Counted from the stretch's first letter, positions 44,821 to 54,999 are shown. The stretch: DNA of 64,000 bases from Cydia pomonella (GCF_033807575.1 NC_084708.1:3496501-3560500), one strand, 5' to 3'. Made by a program: numbers and translations. The notes: generated by a model from the letters alone, not told the origin.

Positions 44821-44868
44821 GCCTTAGTAAATCAACAGCCTGCTCGTAATAAAACAAAACCACGTAAC
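44821..44868 (+). repeat. Direct repeat, copy 2
   Basis: GCCTTAGTAAATCAACAGCC again, then TGCTCGTAATAAAACAAAAC, diverged from copy 1. Confidence 0.7.
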
Positions 44869-44869
44869 C

Positions 44870-45606
44870 TTTTCCCATTACTTGTGTGTCACTGTGGGAT
44901 CACATGCTTGTGGTCGGACATGAGAATTTTCGGTTTTTCGGCGATAATTTTCTATTGTCCAAACAAAAATCTATGAAACTTTGTTAAGAACTTTGGCACT
45001 ACCTAATTGTATAATTCTTTGTCCACACTATTAAAAAGTTATCATTGAAAAACAGAAAATGATCATGTCCAACCACAAGTATGACGTTATTCTACTGTGA
45101 GTGTGCGGCCGATCTAAGTACTTAGAGACAAACCCATCTAGAACTAAGACAACATAATTATCATGTCAGTTGAAAGATGTCCATAGTTGGACATAGACAT
45201 AGGGCATAGAAAAACGGCCCGATTCGAAGAATGACATACAATAACGATAAGTTCTGGTTTAAATAAATTCTCATTTAGATATCATTTGTATGTCGTATAA
45301 TTGACAGAAGCAGCTCGATTCGGACAACCAATGTCACTTTGATTTCGGGGTTAGACCGATAGTAAAAGTTGCTCAATATGACCTATAGGACCTATATTCA
45401 GCTCGTAAATTATTGCATGTGACTAAATAAACAGTCTTTATTCGTAGGCTTGGTGCTAGGAATGCCACCTTAAGCAGGCAAGCCGGCAACCAGCCGATTA
45501 AGCCGACCGCTAATACTGCAATTAAGCCACCGCAGCTAAGTGATCCGGCTGCACTGAGCCGGAACGGTGGATTACAAACCTAAGTCTAGGCTTCAAGTCT
45601 TTATAA
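44870..45606. other. Flank of the LTR element
   Basis: Non-coding. GTTGCTCAATATGACCTATA to GTGACTAAATAAACA (45369-45432) is a lone right arm of MITE family G. A GC-richer stretch (45470-45580) has repeated AAGCCG/CCGGC motifs of unknown origin. Confidence 0.5.
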
Positions 45607-45607
45607 A

Positions 45608-45719
45608 TATAATAATGTTATAATGTTTTAATAAAACTGCAATTAGTTAACAAGACGACATCTTTATTTTATGTGTGTGACCACAGATAAAGCAACCACA
45701 GATACCATAATCTATTACA
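45608..45719 (-). repeat. 3' LTR of the gypsy element
   Basis: Starts TGTAATAGATTATGG and ends CATTATTATA on the - strand, identical to the other LTR. It contains an AAATAAAG polyadenylation-type signal. Very short for an LTR of this class. Confidence 0.93.
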
Positions 45720-45732
45720 TCTCCTTTCTTCT
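45720..45732 (-). other. Polypurine tract
   Basis: AGAAGAAAGGAGA on the - strand directly before the TG of the 3' LTR, the expected primer for plus-strand DNA synthesis. It fixes the LTR boundary. Confidence 0.88.
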
Positions 45733-45780
45733 AAATTAAGTATTAGTATCTAGGCTACCTAAACAACTAATAATTAAAAC

Positions 45781-48507
45781 TTAATCAATGACATAATCTG
45801 ACAAATACTTAGGTTTTTGAACATTTCGACCACTTCTTGATGTGTATACTTCAGAATCACAATTTTTTGATTTTGGTAAATCGGTATTACATCTGTGTGA
45901 ATTGTGAACTGAAGTATCCAGATTCACATCTACACCACCACTTTCATCCAATACCTTATCAGTAGGAATGATAGAATTATCAGGTTGAGGACTGGTAGAC
46001 TCAGGACAGACAGGTTCAGTATCAGGGCTTACACTGTAATAGTCATTACTGTTATTGATTTTTACATCAGACTTGTTATGTATTAAATACCTCCTATTTC
46101 TGTTAATAACATTTCCTTTCTCTGTTTTTACAACATATGAATTAGGTCTCACATCCTGACATAACACTTTTCCAAATAAATTAGGTTTTCTATTAGAGTT
46201 ATCTTTAATAATGACATTTTGTCCTGGTACTAACTTAGGCATTTCTCTAGTATTCCTATCATAATAATATTTTTGTTTATAAGCATTATTGTATAATCTA
46301 CTTTCCATGTTAGTATGTTCCTGATATTTTTCTTTTATAGGCAGTAGGCCTCTTATTTGCCTACCCATTAATAATTCTGATGAAGTTTTAAGTTCTGAAT
46401 CATGTAATATCGGTGTGTTTCTAAGTTCTAAGAGAGCTAGATCCTTATCTTTACGTTCATAATCAGCCTTTCTAGAGATATTTTTTACGGTTTGTATGAA
46501 TCTTTCTGCAAGCCCATTAGACTGAGCATAGAGTGGGCTACTTGTTTTATGTTCAAATTCCCATTCCTTAGCAAACTCTTTGAATTTATAACTAGAAAAA
46601 TTTGTGCCGTTATCTGAAAACAGTACATGTGGTATGCCATGTCTACTAAAGATGCTTTTTAGTACACTGATGGTATTTTCAGCTGACAGGTTATCTAGTT
46701 TAGCTATCTCCACATATTTACTAAAATAATCGACCACTATGATATAGTTATCATTTTCATAATGAAACACATCACAACCTAGCATCGACCACGGTTCAGC
46801 TGGAAAATCTCTTATTATCATGGGCTCCTTGCAATTATTTTTTCTAAACCTGTTACAAGTATTACAATTGGCAACTTTGTTTTCAATATCTACTGACATT
46901 TTAGGCCAGAATAAGCACTTTCTAGCCCTGGATTTACATTTTTCAATGCCTAAATGATTGTAATGAATTTTGTTCAACATCTCTTGTCTCAGTGATAATG
47001 GAATAACTAGGCAACTGTTTTTGTAAACTAAATCATCGAAAATGAACAATTCTTCCTTAAATGTATAATACGGTTTTAAGTAATCTGGTACCTTTTTTAT
47101 ATCTGGCCACCCATTTCTTATGTATTTTATCAGTTCAGCCAGATGTTTGTCTTTAGAAGTTTCTGATTTAATGTGATTGTACTTATCTGACCGAATCTTC
47201 AAATTACATCTTATCATGCTTACATGAGGTTCTACTAAATCTTCCAAAACTGTATCATCATCTTTAGATTTATTAAAATTGCGTGATAGGGAATCTGCTA
47301 ACAATAATTCTTTACCTGGCTTGTACTTTACAATTAAGTCATATTTTTGCAATTGTAACCTCATTCTTTGTAACCGCAGTGGAATATCACATAAGGGCTT
47401 TTTAAATATAATTTCCAGTGGTTTGTGGTCTGACTCCACTTCTATAGTTTTACCATAAACATACTGGTGAAAACGCAAGCATCCATAGACTATAGCAAGC
47501 ATTTCTTTTTCAATTTGTGCGTACATCTGCTGTGTAGAAGTCATTGCCTTAGATGCATACGCAACAGGAAGATCATTTTGAAGCAAAACCGCACCTAGCG
47601 AGTTTTTTGAGGCATCTACTGACAATTTACAATTTTTATTAGGGTAATAAAATTGCAACACTGGTTGTGAAATTAAGATATCTTTTAACTGTTTAAAAGA
47701 ATCATCCTGTTCTTTAGTCCAAATAAAATCTACACCCTTTCTTACTAATTTTCTTAGCGGATGACAAACTTCAGACAATGATGGGATAAACTTAGCAACA
47801 TATGTAATCATACCTATAGCCCGTTGCAATTCTGCTACATTTTTGGGTTTCTCAAGATTTAATATTGCTTGTACTTTTCTTGGGTCAGGTTTGATGCCAT
47901 CTTTTGATAATATGTGCCCTAAATAAGTTATTTCTGAAACACCAAATTCACATTTTTTTAAGTTAAATTTAATACCATTATTTTTAGCAATTTTTAGTAC
48001 TTCCAACAATCGCCTGTCATGTTCTTCCTTAGTTTTTCCATAAACTATTAAATCGTCAATGAAAGCCTCGCAACCAGACACCTGTTCAAATATTTGACTA
48101 TATTGCCTATGAAAAATTTCTGGCGCTGAAGCTAATCCATATGGTAACCTCAAGAAGCAGTATCGACCAAATGGTGTTGCGAAAGTGCAGAGCTTCGAAC
48201 TTTTCTCACTGAGTTTGATTAAATAAAAGGCAGTTGAAGCATCTAACTTACTGAACACAGTAGCACCAGCCATTTTAGCCGATACCTCTTCAAAAGTTGG
48301 CAATTTAAAGTGTTCTCTTTTTATGCAGTTGTTAAGGTTACTAGGATCCAAACATACTCTTAATTTACCATCAGGTTTTTTTACAATTACTATATTACTA
48401 ACAAAGTCAGTTGGTTCAGAAATTTTTTTAATTACATTTAATTTTTCCATTTTTACAAGTTCTCTCTTAAGTGACTCATGCAATGCCATAGGCACACCTC
48501 TGCAGGG
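45781..48507 (-). CDS. pol: reverse transcriptase, RNase H and integrase
   Basis: The open frame runs on from the stop at 48508-48510 in the same frame as gag-protease. The first ATG is 48489, but CRGVPMALHESLKREL before and around it is the usual start of the RT region, so it probably belongs to one polyprotein. Counting residues from 48495: RT with catalytic FSKLDAS (about 85) and FIDDLIVYG (145-153); RNase H with LSVDASK (294), EKE (329-331), SDHKPL and ADSLSR (401); integrase zinc region H511/H514...C544/C547; core D575, D628 and E664 with the DD35E spacing; a C-terminal segment with KLVPGQNVIIKD and a chromatin-binding-like tail. About 904 residues, no further stops or frameshifts. Copies RNA to DNA and inserts it in the host genome. 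Confidence 0.93.
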   Translation of the reverse strand, partial: PCRGVPMALHESLKRELVKMEKLNVIKKISEPTDFVSNIVIVKKPDGKLRVCLDPSNLNNCIKREHFKLPTFEEVSAKMAGATVFSKLDASTAFYLIKLSEKSSKLCTFATPFGRYCFLRLPYGLASAPEIFHRQYSQIFEQVSGCEAFIDDLIVYGKTKEEHDRRLLEVLKIAKNNGIKFNLKKCEFGVSEITYLGHILSKDGIKPDPRKVQAILNLEKPKNVAELQRAIGMITYVAKFIPSLSEVCHPLRKLVRKGVDFIWTKEQDDSFKQLKDILISQPVLQFYYPNKNCKLSVDASKNSLGAVLLQNDLPVAYASKAMTSTQQMYAQIEKEMLAIVYGCLRFHQYVYGKTIEVESDHKPLEIIFKKPLCDIPLRLQRMRLQLQKYDLIVKYKPGKELLLADSLSRNFNKSKDDDTVLEDLVEPHVSMIRCNLKIRSDKYNHIKSETSKDKHLAELIKYIRNGWPDIKKVPDYLKPYYTFKEELFIFDDLVYKNSCLVIPLSLRQEMLNKIHYNHLGIEKCKSRARKCLFWPKMSVDIENKVANCNTCNRFRKNNCKEPMIIRDFPAEPWSMLGCDVFHYENDNYIIVVDYFSKYVEIAKLDNLSAENTISVLKSIFSRHGIPHVLFSDNGTNFSSYKFKEFAKEWEFEHKTSSPLYAQSNGLAERFIQTVKNISRKADYERKDKDLALLELRNTPILHDSELKTSSELLMGRQIRGLLPIKEKYQEHTNMESRLYNNAYKQKYYYDRNTREMPKLVPGQNVIIKDNSNRKPNLFGKVLCQDVRPNSYVVKTEKGNVINRNRRYLIHNKSDVKINNSNDYYSVSPDTEPVCPESTSPQPDNSIIPTDKVLDESGGVDVNLDTSVHNSHRCNTDLPKSKNCDSEVYTSRSGRNVQKPKYLSDYVID

Positions 48508-49827
48508 TTAAATTTTTGGTTGATAATCATCTTTTAACTTTATCTCGTACTCTACATCTTTAAACAAACCTAATTGTTCATCAAACAAATCTATATTGTC
48601 CTTAATAATCTGTTCATAGTCACCATTCACATTGAGTTTTATTTGATTTAAATACTTACGCTTCATTAATTTCAGTGAAAATATAGTTTTGTAACCTAAG
48701 ACTGCTATTGAGTTTTCATCAACCACCTGAAACAATAATTGAACATTTTTTCCATTTATTAGTTGACATTTCAATAATACTTGTCCTATACATTCAATTT
48801 CTGAGCCATTATAATTGCAAAGTTTTGAACTACTTTCGGTTATTTTATGATCTAATGACAATTTTTTTAAAATATGTAATGGCATTACATCACAGTCACT
48901 TCCCGTGTCTAGCTTAACATCTACAATTTTATTATTTATCCATAGGGGCTCATACAAAGATTCCTTCAAATTTTTATTATGTTGTACCATACCTATTACA
49001 ATGTCCGAGTCATCACTATCCGTAGACTTATTTTGATTTACTCCATGCACTTGAGAAGTCTTACACATTTTAGCATAGTGCCCATAACGATTGCATTTTT
49101 TGCATCGATACCCAAATGCTGGGCATTTAAACCCATGATAATAACCGCAACGATAACACTGCTTTTTAAAACTTTGACTGTCTCGCTGCTGTTCCTGGAA
49201 TCTTTCATTACGGTCACGATTTCCTTGCGACTTCTCATTTTTCTGCTTATCATACTTTTGAGATATTTTATTCACTTCATGTACCTGAACATCAGTGGCC
49301 ATTTTCTTCACATTTTCTGATGCAAGTTCTGATGCTTTACAAATGCTTATACATTTCGGGAGGTCTAGGCCCGTTTCTTGCAGAAGTTTTTCTTGAAGCT
49401 TGGAATCTCCTATACCACGAATAATCTGACTTTTAATTAAACTGTCCTTCAGTTTCTCGAAGTTACAATCCACACTCAATGTTTTCAACGCTGTTACAAA
49501 TTCGTCTACTGATTCCGACTCTTTTTTTTCTCTTGTAAAGAAGAGATGCCGTTGCATCGTTTCATTTTTTACTGGTGAACAATATTCACCAATTTTCTTT
49601 AAGATGTCCTTGACATCTGACTCTTCCGGTATGTCTAAAGTATTATACACTTCTAATGCATCCTCTCCTATGACATGTAGAAGTAACGCCTTCTGGCTTT
49701 CCTTGTTCAGTTTATCCTCAGCCCCCGACGCCTTAAAATACAGCAGGAATCTCTGTTCCCATCTTTTAAAGTTTTGCGACAAGTCGCCTACTAGTGATAA
49801 TGGTGGCGGCTGTTTTAATGACTCCAT
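48508..49827 (-). CDS. gag-protease
   Basis: 439 residues starting MESLKQPPPLSLVGDL. The N-terminal 180 residues are a gag/capsid-type region (FKRWEQRFLLYF, ELRRG-like QIIRGIGD). Two zinc knuckles follow at 224-235 (CX2CX3HX3C, slightly unusual) and 242-255 (CX2CX4HX4C, canonical). An aspartic protease has its active site VKLDTGSDCDVMP at about 304-316 and a VLGYKTIFSLKL motif near 376. The frame stops with TAA at 48508-48510 after KDDYQPKI, between protease and RT. The next codons remain in the same frame as pol. In most relatives gag and pol are separated by a frameshift or fused, so a single stop here is notable. Confidence 0.92.
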   Translation of the reverse strand: MESLKQPPPLSLVGDLSQNFKRWEQRFLLYFKASGAEDKLNKESQKALLLHVIGEDALEVYNTLDIPEESDVKDILKKIGEYCSPVKNETMQRHLFFTREKKESESVDEFVTALKTLSVDCNFEKLKDSLIKSQIIRGIGDSKLQEKLLQETGLDLPKCISICKASELASENVKKMATDVQVHEVNKISQKYDKQKNEKSQGNRDRNERFQEQQRDSQSFKKQCYRCGYYHGFKCPAFGYRCKKCNRYGHYAKMCKTSQVHGVNQNKSTDSDDSDIVIGMVQHNKNLKESLYEPLWINNKIVDVKLDTGSDCDVMPLHILKKLSLDHKITESSSKLCNYNGSEIECIGQVLLKCQLINGKNVQLLFQVVDENSIAVLGYKTIFSLKLMKRKYLNQIKLNVNGDYEQIIKDNIDLFDEQLGLFKDVEYEIKLKDDYQPKI

Positions 49828-49872
49828 TTGGAATTATCAGTCTAATCTTCTATTTTCCACATTACAAACGAA

Positions 49873-49883
49873 CGACTGCGCCA
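49873..49883 (-). other. tRNA primer-binding site
   Basis: TGGCGCAGTCG on the - strand lies next to the 5' LTR; TGG pairs with the tRNA CCA end. The sequence resembles the serine-tRNA type primer sites reported for Drosophila 17.6/297-like elements; the exact tRNA is an inference. Confidence 0.8.
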
Positions 49884-49995
49884 TATAATAATGTTATAAT
49901 GTTTTAATAAAACTGCAATTAGTTAACAAGACGACATCTTTATTTTATGTGTGTGACCACAGATAAAGCAACCACAGATACCATAATCTATTACA
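49884..49995 (-). repeat. 5' LTR of the gypsy element
   Basis: Identical over 112 bp to 45608-45719. It would carry the promoter for the - strand transcript; no clear TATA box was assigned. Confidence 0.93.
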
Positions 49996-50128
49996 ATGGA
50001 TGTCTTCCAGGTGACTAAAAGGGCTGCAACCGTGCAATGATCGTTTTTAGGATCCAATGCTACAGACAACCAGAACAATCCGTAAGATGGACTAAGTGGA
50101 CACATACATTTACCTACAGGGATTTTTT

Positions 50129-50580
50129 TAGGTTTCTGTACCTCAAAAGGAAAAAACGTAACCCTTGTAGGATCACTTTGTTGTCTGTCCGTCCATTAGG
50201 CCGTCAGTCCGCCCATCAGTCCGTCAGTCCGTCCGTCTGTCTGTCAAGATCCTTTATCTCGGAAACGCGTGGAGGTATCTAGTTGAAATTTAAACAATAT
50301 ACTCAGATCTACAGCCCCTTGAAGCTGTAAAAAAAACTTCTAAATTAAAGATACGACCGTTTATGCTGCAAAACGTAATTTCTACTATTATTTCGATACT
50401 CTCAAGGGAATCAAAATTGATAGAGTACTTCCCGTTGGCTTAGAACTATGAATTGGCAAGTAATATTGTCTTACACAAGTACAGGGGAAAAGTTCAAAAC
50501 TTCAAATTGGTAAAAAATTAAAAAATAGTTATATTGTACGAAACTTTGGACGGATCCGACTCCCACTTGCCCGGTTTTTA
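50129..50580 (-). repeat. Dispersed repeat, family P, inverted copy
   Basis: AGGTTTCTGTACCTCAAAAG and a CCGTCAGTCCGTCCGTCTGT run on the left; GATCCGACTCCCACTTGCCC on the right. Co-linear with 38685-39205. Confidence 0.75.
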
Positions 50581-50599
50581 TACTCGTATTTCATTATCA

Positions 50600-51067
50600 A
50601 ATCAATATCTTTAAATGCTTCAAATCCAACCCTAGGCACATGAGGCCTTGGTGACTTTTTTTCATACATGACATCTCTTAAAGTCGCAAAAATGATTGCA
50701 ATGGTAGTTTAATTTGAAAATTTTCTGTGACCTACATATTCACCCCAGTAAGGGTTGAATAATCCCCATAGTTATGCACAAAAGGTGATAATAGTTAACT
50801 TCCCTGTGTCGGGAGACGTGTCAAAGAAAGTGCAATCCACGCTTCGTTAGGGTCAGCGCGCAACGGCGCTATTCAACACGTTTTAATGCCAGCTCGTCAC
50901 TTTGCTTACAACAATACGTTTTTTAGGTGCGGGGTGGGTCCCAAAGGAAAAAAACACACTAAACGTTGTGCTTGTATGAGTTTCATTATTGTAAAAAAAA
51001 AAAATATTTTCAAATATCCGCCACATCAAGATAAGTTTGTAACATGTTCCATCTTCAAAAAAAGACA
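50600..51067. other. No recognised feature
   Basis: Non-coding. Frames on both strands over 50883-51137 overlap an incomplete family F MITE and are not accepted. Confidence 0.4.
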
Positions 51068-51193
51068 GTATGTATGGAATTTTGAGTTTCCAAAACGTCC
51101 CGCTTGGCGCGCTGTTTCTAAATCCCATACAAAATGAGACTTATTCAAACGCGTACGTCACGTTACGCTATCGAATAAATTTACACTAGGGGT
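51068..51193. mobile_element. Family F MITE, right part
   Basis: GTATGGAATTTTGAGTTTCC through GAATAAATTTACACTAGGGG. The left arm is missing. Followed directly by another inverted-repeat element. Confidence 0.78.
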
Positions 51194-51194
51194 T

Positions 51195-51293
51195 CGGATC
51201 ACGCTAAGGGTGTTACACCCTAACTTTGTACAAACTTGGCAGTATACATGCATACTTGACGTAGCACTTGGCATGCAAACTTAGCGTGATCCG
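51195..51293. mobile_element. Short inverted-repeat MITE
   Basis: CGGATCACGCTAAG pairs with CTTAGCGTGATCCG; a 99-bp element that abuts the end of the family F copy. Confidence 0.72.
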
Positions 51294-51299
51294 TATTCT

Positions 51300-51449
51300 T
51301 TCCCATCACGCGGTCAGATGCTCCAGGATCCGGGGTTTGCTGAGCTCCCTAACCCCAATAATTTGCCGCTGGCACTACATATTTTCTGTGAATGGGACGG
51401 TCATCTGACCCTCCATGTATATATGTTAATTTGTTAGTCTCGGTCTAGG
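51300..51449 (-). repeat. Possible diverged SINE S2 trace
   Basis: GATGCTCCAGGATCCGGGGT and GGGACGGTCATCTGACCCTC have the order of parts seen in the S2 family but with low similarity. Confidence 0.3.
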
Positions 51450-51690
51450 GGCTCGGGTGAATCTTGGAAGCTAAATTTGACCCACTTTTCGACTTCCGGA
51501 TGAGAATGCAATATTATGATCTGGTGATGGAGACAGGCGGTGGCCATGGGAACTCTGTGATAAACAACGCAAACTAATTGTGTATGGGGTTGTTAGAGTT
51601 ATCTCGATGAGTACCTATTAGTTGCCTGAGGAAAGAAAAACACAGACAGCGATAAAAGCTTGTACCGAAAATTATTTTTTTGTCTAAAAC
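51450..51690 (+). repeat. Dispersed repeat, family D, partial
   Basis: AAATTTGACCCACTTTTCGA to GCGATAAAAGCTTGTACC, co-linear with the 3' part of 4089-4420. Confidence 0.65.
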
Positions 51691-52023
51691 TTATTATTTT
51701 ATATTTGCATACCATAAGAAAACTGTACAAATTATGTCATTAAAACATCTCGAATAGAGCCTCAGCCGCTAACGATCCCTAGGCAATACTCACGCAACTG
51801 TGCGCCCAACACTTCTCTAGTTCACTGCAATTTAAACTTTAAGTCTACGAAATAAGGTCGAGTTTGGTGTGACTGGGTAAATAAGCCAGATATAAACTTG
51901 GAGTAAAGACACAACGCTTTCAACGTTTGATGCTGTGAAGTCTTGTTGTGTCAATAATTCCTTAATTATCCTCTTGGATTTAAACTTATAAGATACTTGG
52001 ATACTTATAGGATTGATATTGAT

Positions 52024-52187
52024 ACTTGGGTTCAAATCCTAGTAAGGGCATTTATTTGTGTGATGAACATGAATATTTGTTCCTGAGTCATGGGTGTACT
52101 CGTACTTCGACAACGACATAATATATACCCACAAAACAAGCCTTATTAAGCTTACTGTGGGTCTTAGGCAATTTGTGTAATAATGTT
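52024..52187 (+). mobile_element. tRNA-derived SINE S1, 5' truncated
   Basis: Starts at the B box (TGGGTTCAAATCCTAGTAAGG) and runs through the common body to TTTGTGTAATAATGT. The A-box part is missing. Confidence 0.75.
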
Positions 52188-52189
52188 TG

Positions 52190-53159
52190 TCGATGTACAG
52201 TCACGACTGAAAACATCGACACGATTGAAATGCCAAAAATATTTATACAGAATACAGATCTTTATTGGTAAAAGCAAATTTTACAGGTCACTTTTTCCAT
52301 TCAAATCATATATATGTAATTTAATATAAGTATGTTCATTAAATAATTGAATTATTTCATAACATTTTTTAAACAAAACATTATATATTTAATATTATTA
52401 ACATTAATAAAAAATACATATAATTACGATGCAGAAGTCAACGCCCTCATCGAACCCCTACACCCCCTATACCTTATGGCCCCTATATTAGGGTCGTGTG
52501 TACATATTTTTGGCACTTTGTCCGTATCAATATTTTCAGACGTGACCGTACGATTGTCATCTTGTCTAGGTCCTGAATGTAAATACAGGGAAGGTGTCAG
52601 CAAACCGCCAAATGGAGTGAACGTAACATCCCGTCACCGCAGATACCTGGTACCAGCTAGTTAGCTGCTTAATTTGCTGGTTGCGGTTAGATTTGTTTGG
52701 ACACCGCTGGTTGCGGGATTGTAATTAACTAATGGTTACAGGCAACAATGTAGTTTAATGAATACTATAGTGTGTTTTTCTGATATAGCCGCAAACGTTA
52801 ACGAGACATAGGTTTTAATGTTATGAAACGGTTTTAAGAGTTTTTTTTTTATATATTCTTAACCACCAGAGTATTTTTTTTTATTTCATACATCGTGATC
52901 ACTTGTGGCAGTTGTAACGTCGCGTCAATAAATGCGAAGTTTTGACTAAAACAAATTACTGATAAATTGCTTGCTGAATTGTATTATAAGAAAAAATACA
53001 AGTCGCACTTTTCTATAAAACCTATGAAAGTGTGCTCATCAAGACCTAAACTAACTACCCTATGATTATGCGATCGTATCAAAAATACACGCTGTATAGT
53101 ATCATAATTTGATTTTATAACGCATCTATTTAAACCAACACGATTTTCGTTCATAGTTC
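52190..53159. other. No recognised feature
   Basis: AT-rich, non-coding. The frame at 52347-52664 begins in a low-complexity run and has no domain that I recognise. Confidence 0.4.
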
Positions 53160-53407
53160 TAAAACGAATACGGGACTTAATCGCGTAAACTTACGTTTAT
53201 TATATTGCCTGACGTTTCGAACGTGACGTTACGCTCGTGGTCACAGGCAGACTGGCGAGGGATTGTATCAACATCTTGCTGCGCAGGTTTTGCGAACTAC
53301 CCGCACTTGATCTTGATTATTCACTTGTACGCTAGGGTTGTCACGTTCGAAACGTCAGGCCATATAATAAACGTAAGTTTACGCGATTAAGTCCCGTATT
53401 CGTTTTA
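53160..53407. mobile_element. MITE with 70-bp terminal inverted repeats
   Basis: TAAAACGAATACGGGACTTA and CGCGTAAACTTACG on the left are matched almost without change by the right arm ending GTCCCGTATTCGTTTTA. The arms are very well conserved, which suggests a recent insertion. Non-coding centre. Confidence 0.87.
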
Positions 53408-53968
53408 AAATTATGCATATTTATTCGTTCTATATCAGTACTTAAGTACTTTTAAGAATTCAGAAGCATTGTAACATTTAATAAAAAGATAACTGGGAGA
53501 GCGCAAAATGCAGCCAACCAGGCTTTCAGCAATATTTTTATGACAACTAGACGAAAAATATAAGCATTATAAAATATGACGATGATACGTATTCTGCGTA
53601 CACTTTAATGCATTGTATTCCATAATTTTGTTTTGTGAATCGTCGATGATCGTGGACAGACAAAACAAAGCAAATAAAAATTATTATATACGGATTTCAA
53701 AAGTACGCGTAGTCGATTATCGCTCACCGTTTTCACACCTTCTGCGACCCTATAGCCTTATTGATCCTATAGTTTTATTACTATTTGACCGCCAAAGACA
53801 TCAACTGACGCATTGCGACAAGACATAGGCGTTGCGTTCATAAGGTTCACAAGGCAATGTATTCTTTACTTTAACATAATTAACATAATTAAGTATTATC
53901 TCAAAAGAAAGATACTCGAATTTACAACGTTTCCATCGACAGTGCTATAAAGGGTTCGAGAAAAGTTC
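53408..53968. other. No recognised feature
   Basis: Non-coding, no recurring block seen. Confidence 0.4.
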
Positions 53969-54050
53969 GCCGGACGATATCGGCCTACCAATTATTCGCA
54001 AAAGTTGACAATCGCGAATCACTGACAGGCCGATATCGTCCGGCGAACTG
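53969..54050. mobile_element. Small palindromic MITE
   Basis: GTTCGCCGGACGATATCGGCC and GGCCGATATCGTCCGGCGAAC are perfect inverted arms around a loop of about 40 bp with TTGACAATCGCGAAT. Confidence 0.8.
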
Positions 54051-54054
54051 GTAA

Positions 54055-54756
54055 ATCACTGGGCCTCGTAAAACAGTCGAAACTGCGTATAAAAGCATCA
54101 TTATGTGTTCAAAGCTTGTTTGTTAGCTTTCGTTACATGCGAACGGTACTTAATCTGCAGGATTTAAAACCCAATAATATACTTGTTTAATCCACCCATT
54201 ACGCTGCTACCACTTTAGAATGGAATGGAGATGTATGGATAATGTTTACGGGTCGTTAGTAGTAATGGCGTCTACAAAACGCAGACGCAAGCAATGTGAG
54301 ATTTTGCGGCTAAATTGAGATGCAGAAAATATGAATATTTAAAACTAAATTGTTTTCTTTAGCCTCTACCCGCGAGATCCTCGAGAAGTCGTCAAATTGT
54401 CCCTCCATCTCTTTCTTCCTTCGTAATAAAAATTAAATTAAATATATCTTTATTTCAGACCCAGAAGTCCATATATGGTTAGTAAAATAAACTTAAAACC
54501 TATATTATTTCCAAAGGTTATGCCAATCAGACCTACTTGACACAGGTCACAGTAGATCTGACCTGCTCCATCCAATGCCACATTATGTAATAAACTTTTA
54601 CGAAAAAAAAATCGAATTTCAAAGTATTTTATGTCATTTTCCAGGTTATACTTTCATCGATATTTATTCAGCGTTTTTGCAAAGGACGAACATACATCCA
54701 GACAGGTTATTACTTACAATTATAAATTTCACAGGTTATAACTTGTACGTACTGTA
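54055..54756. other. No recognised feature
   Basis: AT-rich. A TTATTTCAG acceptor-like site near 54457 is followed within a few codons by a stop in the frames tested, so no exon is called. Confidence 0.4.
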
Positions 54757-54998
54757 GGGACATTCTTATTCTTACACAAATTGACTAAGTCCCACTTTTT
54801 CATCATCCTCCATACTATCAACACCTACTTTCTACATTGAACCGTTTTGGCAAGAACCCTTGTAAACCAGTACCTTTGGGAAGATTATACTTCACTTCAT
54901 TATAAATCGAAGTTTTATTTAAGTCGTCGAGATCCTGACCTGCACGGCGGCTACACACGGTAAGCTCAAGAAGGCTTGTGTTGTACTATATATTTTTT
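54757..54998 (-). mobile_element. SINE S1 tail, split by an insertion
   Basis: Read on the - strand, CAAGCCTTCTTGAGCTTAC and GTGGGACTTAGTCAATTTGT are the normally adjacent parts of the S1 tail, here separated by about 160 bp (54799-54959). Confidence 0.65.
54818..54958 (-). other. Unidentified ORF fragment inside a SINE
   Basis: The sequence that splits the S1 tail has an open frame on the - strand, GQDLDDLNKTSIYNEVKYN then PKGTGLQGFLPKRF, ending in a stop and followed by GATGATGAAAAA. It looks like protein-derived sequence with an A-rich tail, possibly a small retro-inserted fragment of a gene or LINE. I do not recognise the source. Only about 46 codons. Confidence 0.25.
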
Positions 54999-54999
54999 A

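Larger units (their letters stand above)
45608..49995 (-). mobile_element. Ty3/gypsy LTR retrotransposon, nearly intact
   Basis: A 4.4-kb element, read on the - strand: LTR (49995-49884), primer-binding site, gag-protease, one in-frame stop, reverse transcriptase-RNase H-integrase, polypurine tract, LTR (45719-45608). The two LTRs are identical over 112 bp, which indicates a recent insertion. The domain order RT-RH-IN is that of Ty3/gypsy (Metaviridae). There is no envelope frame. I see no target-site duplication, which is unexpected for so young a copy; either flanking sequence was altered or recombination between copies took place. Confidence 0.95.

Noticed and set aside
45600..45620. Target-site duplication of the gypsy element
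   Set aside because: The shared bases next to both LTRs on the left are part of the LTR and primer site; the outer flanks do not match.
48979..49320. 113-codon + strand frame in the LTR element
   Set aside because: Antisense shadow of gag.
50883..51137. Genes on both strands
   Set aside because: Frames extend into a partial family F MITE and have no recognised domains.
54440..54600. Possible upstream dpr exon after TTTATTTCAG
   Set aside because: Stops follow within a few codons and none of the Ig1 signature residues appear.
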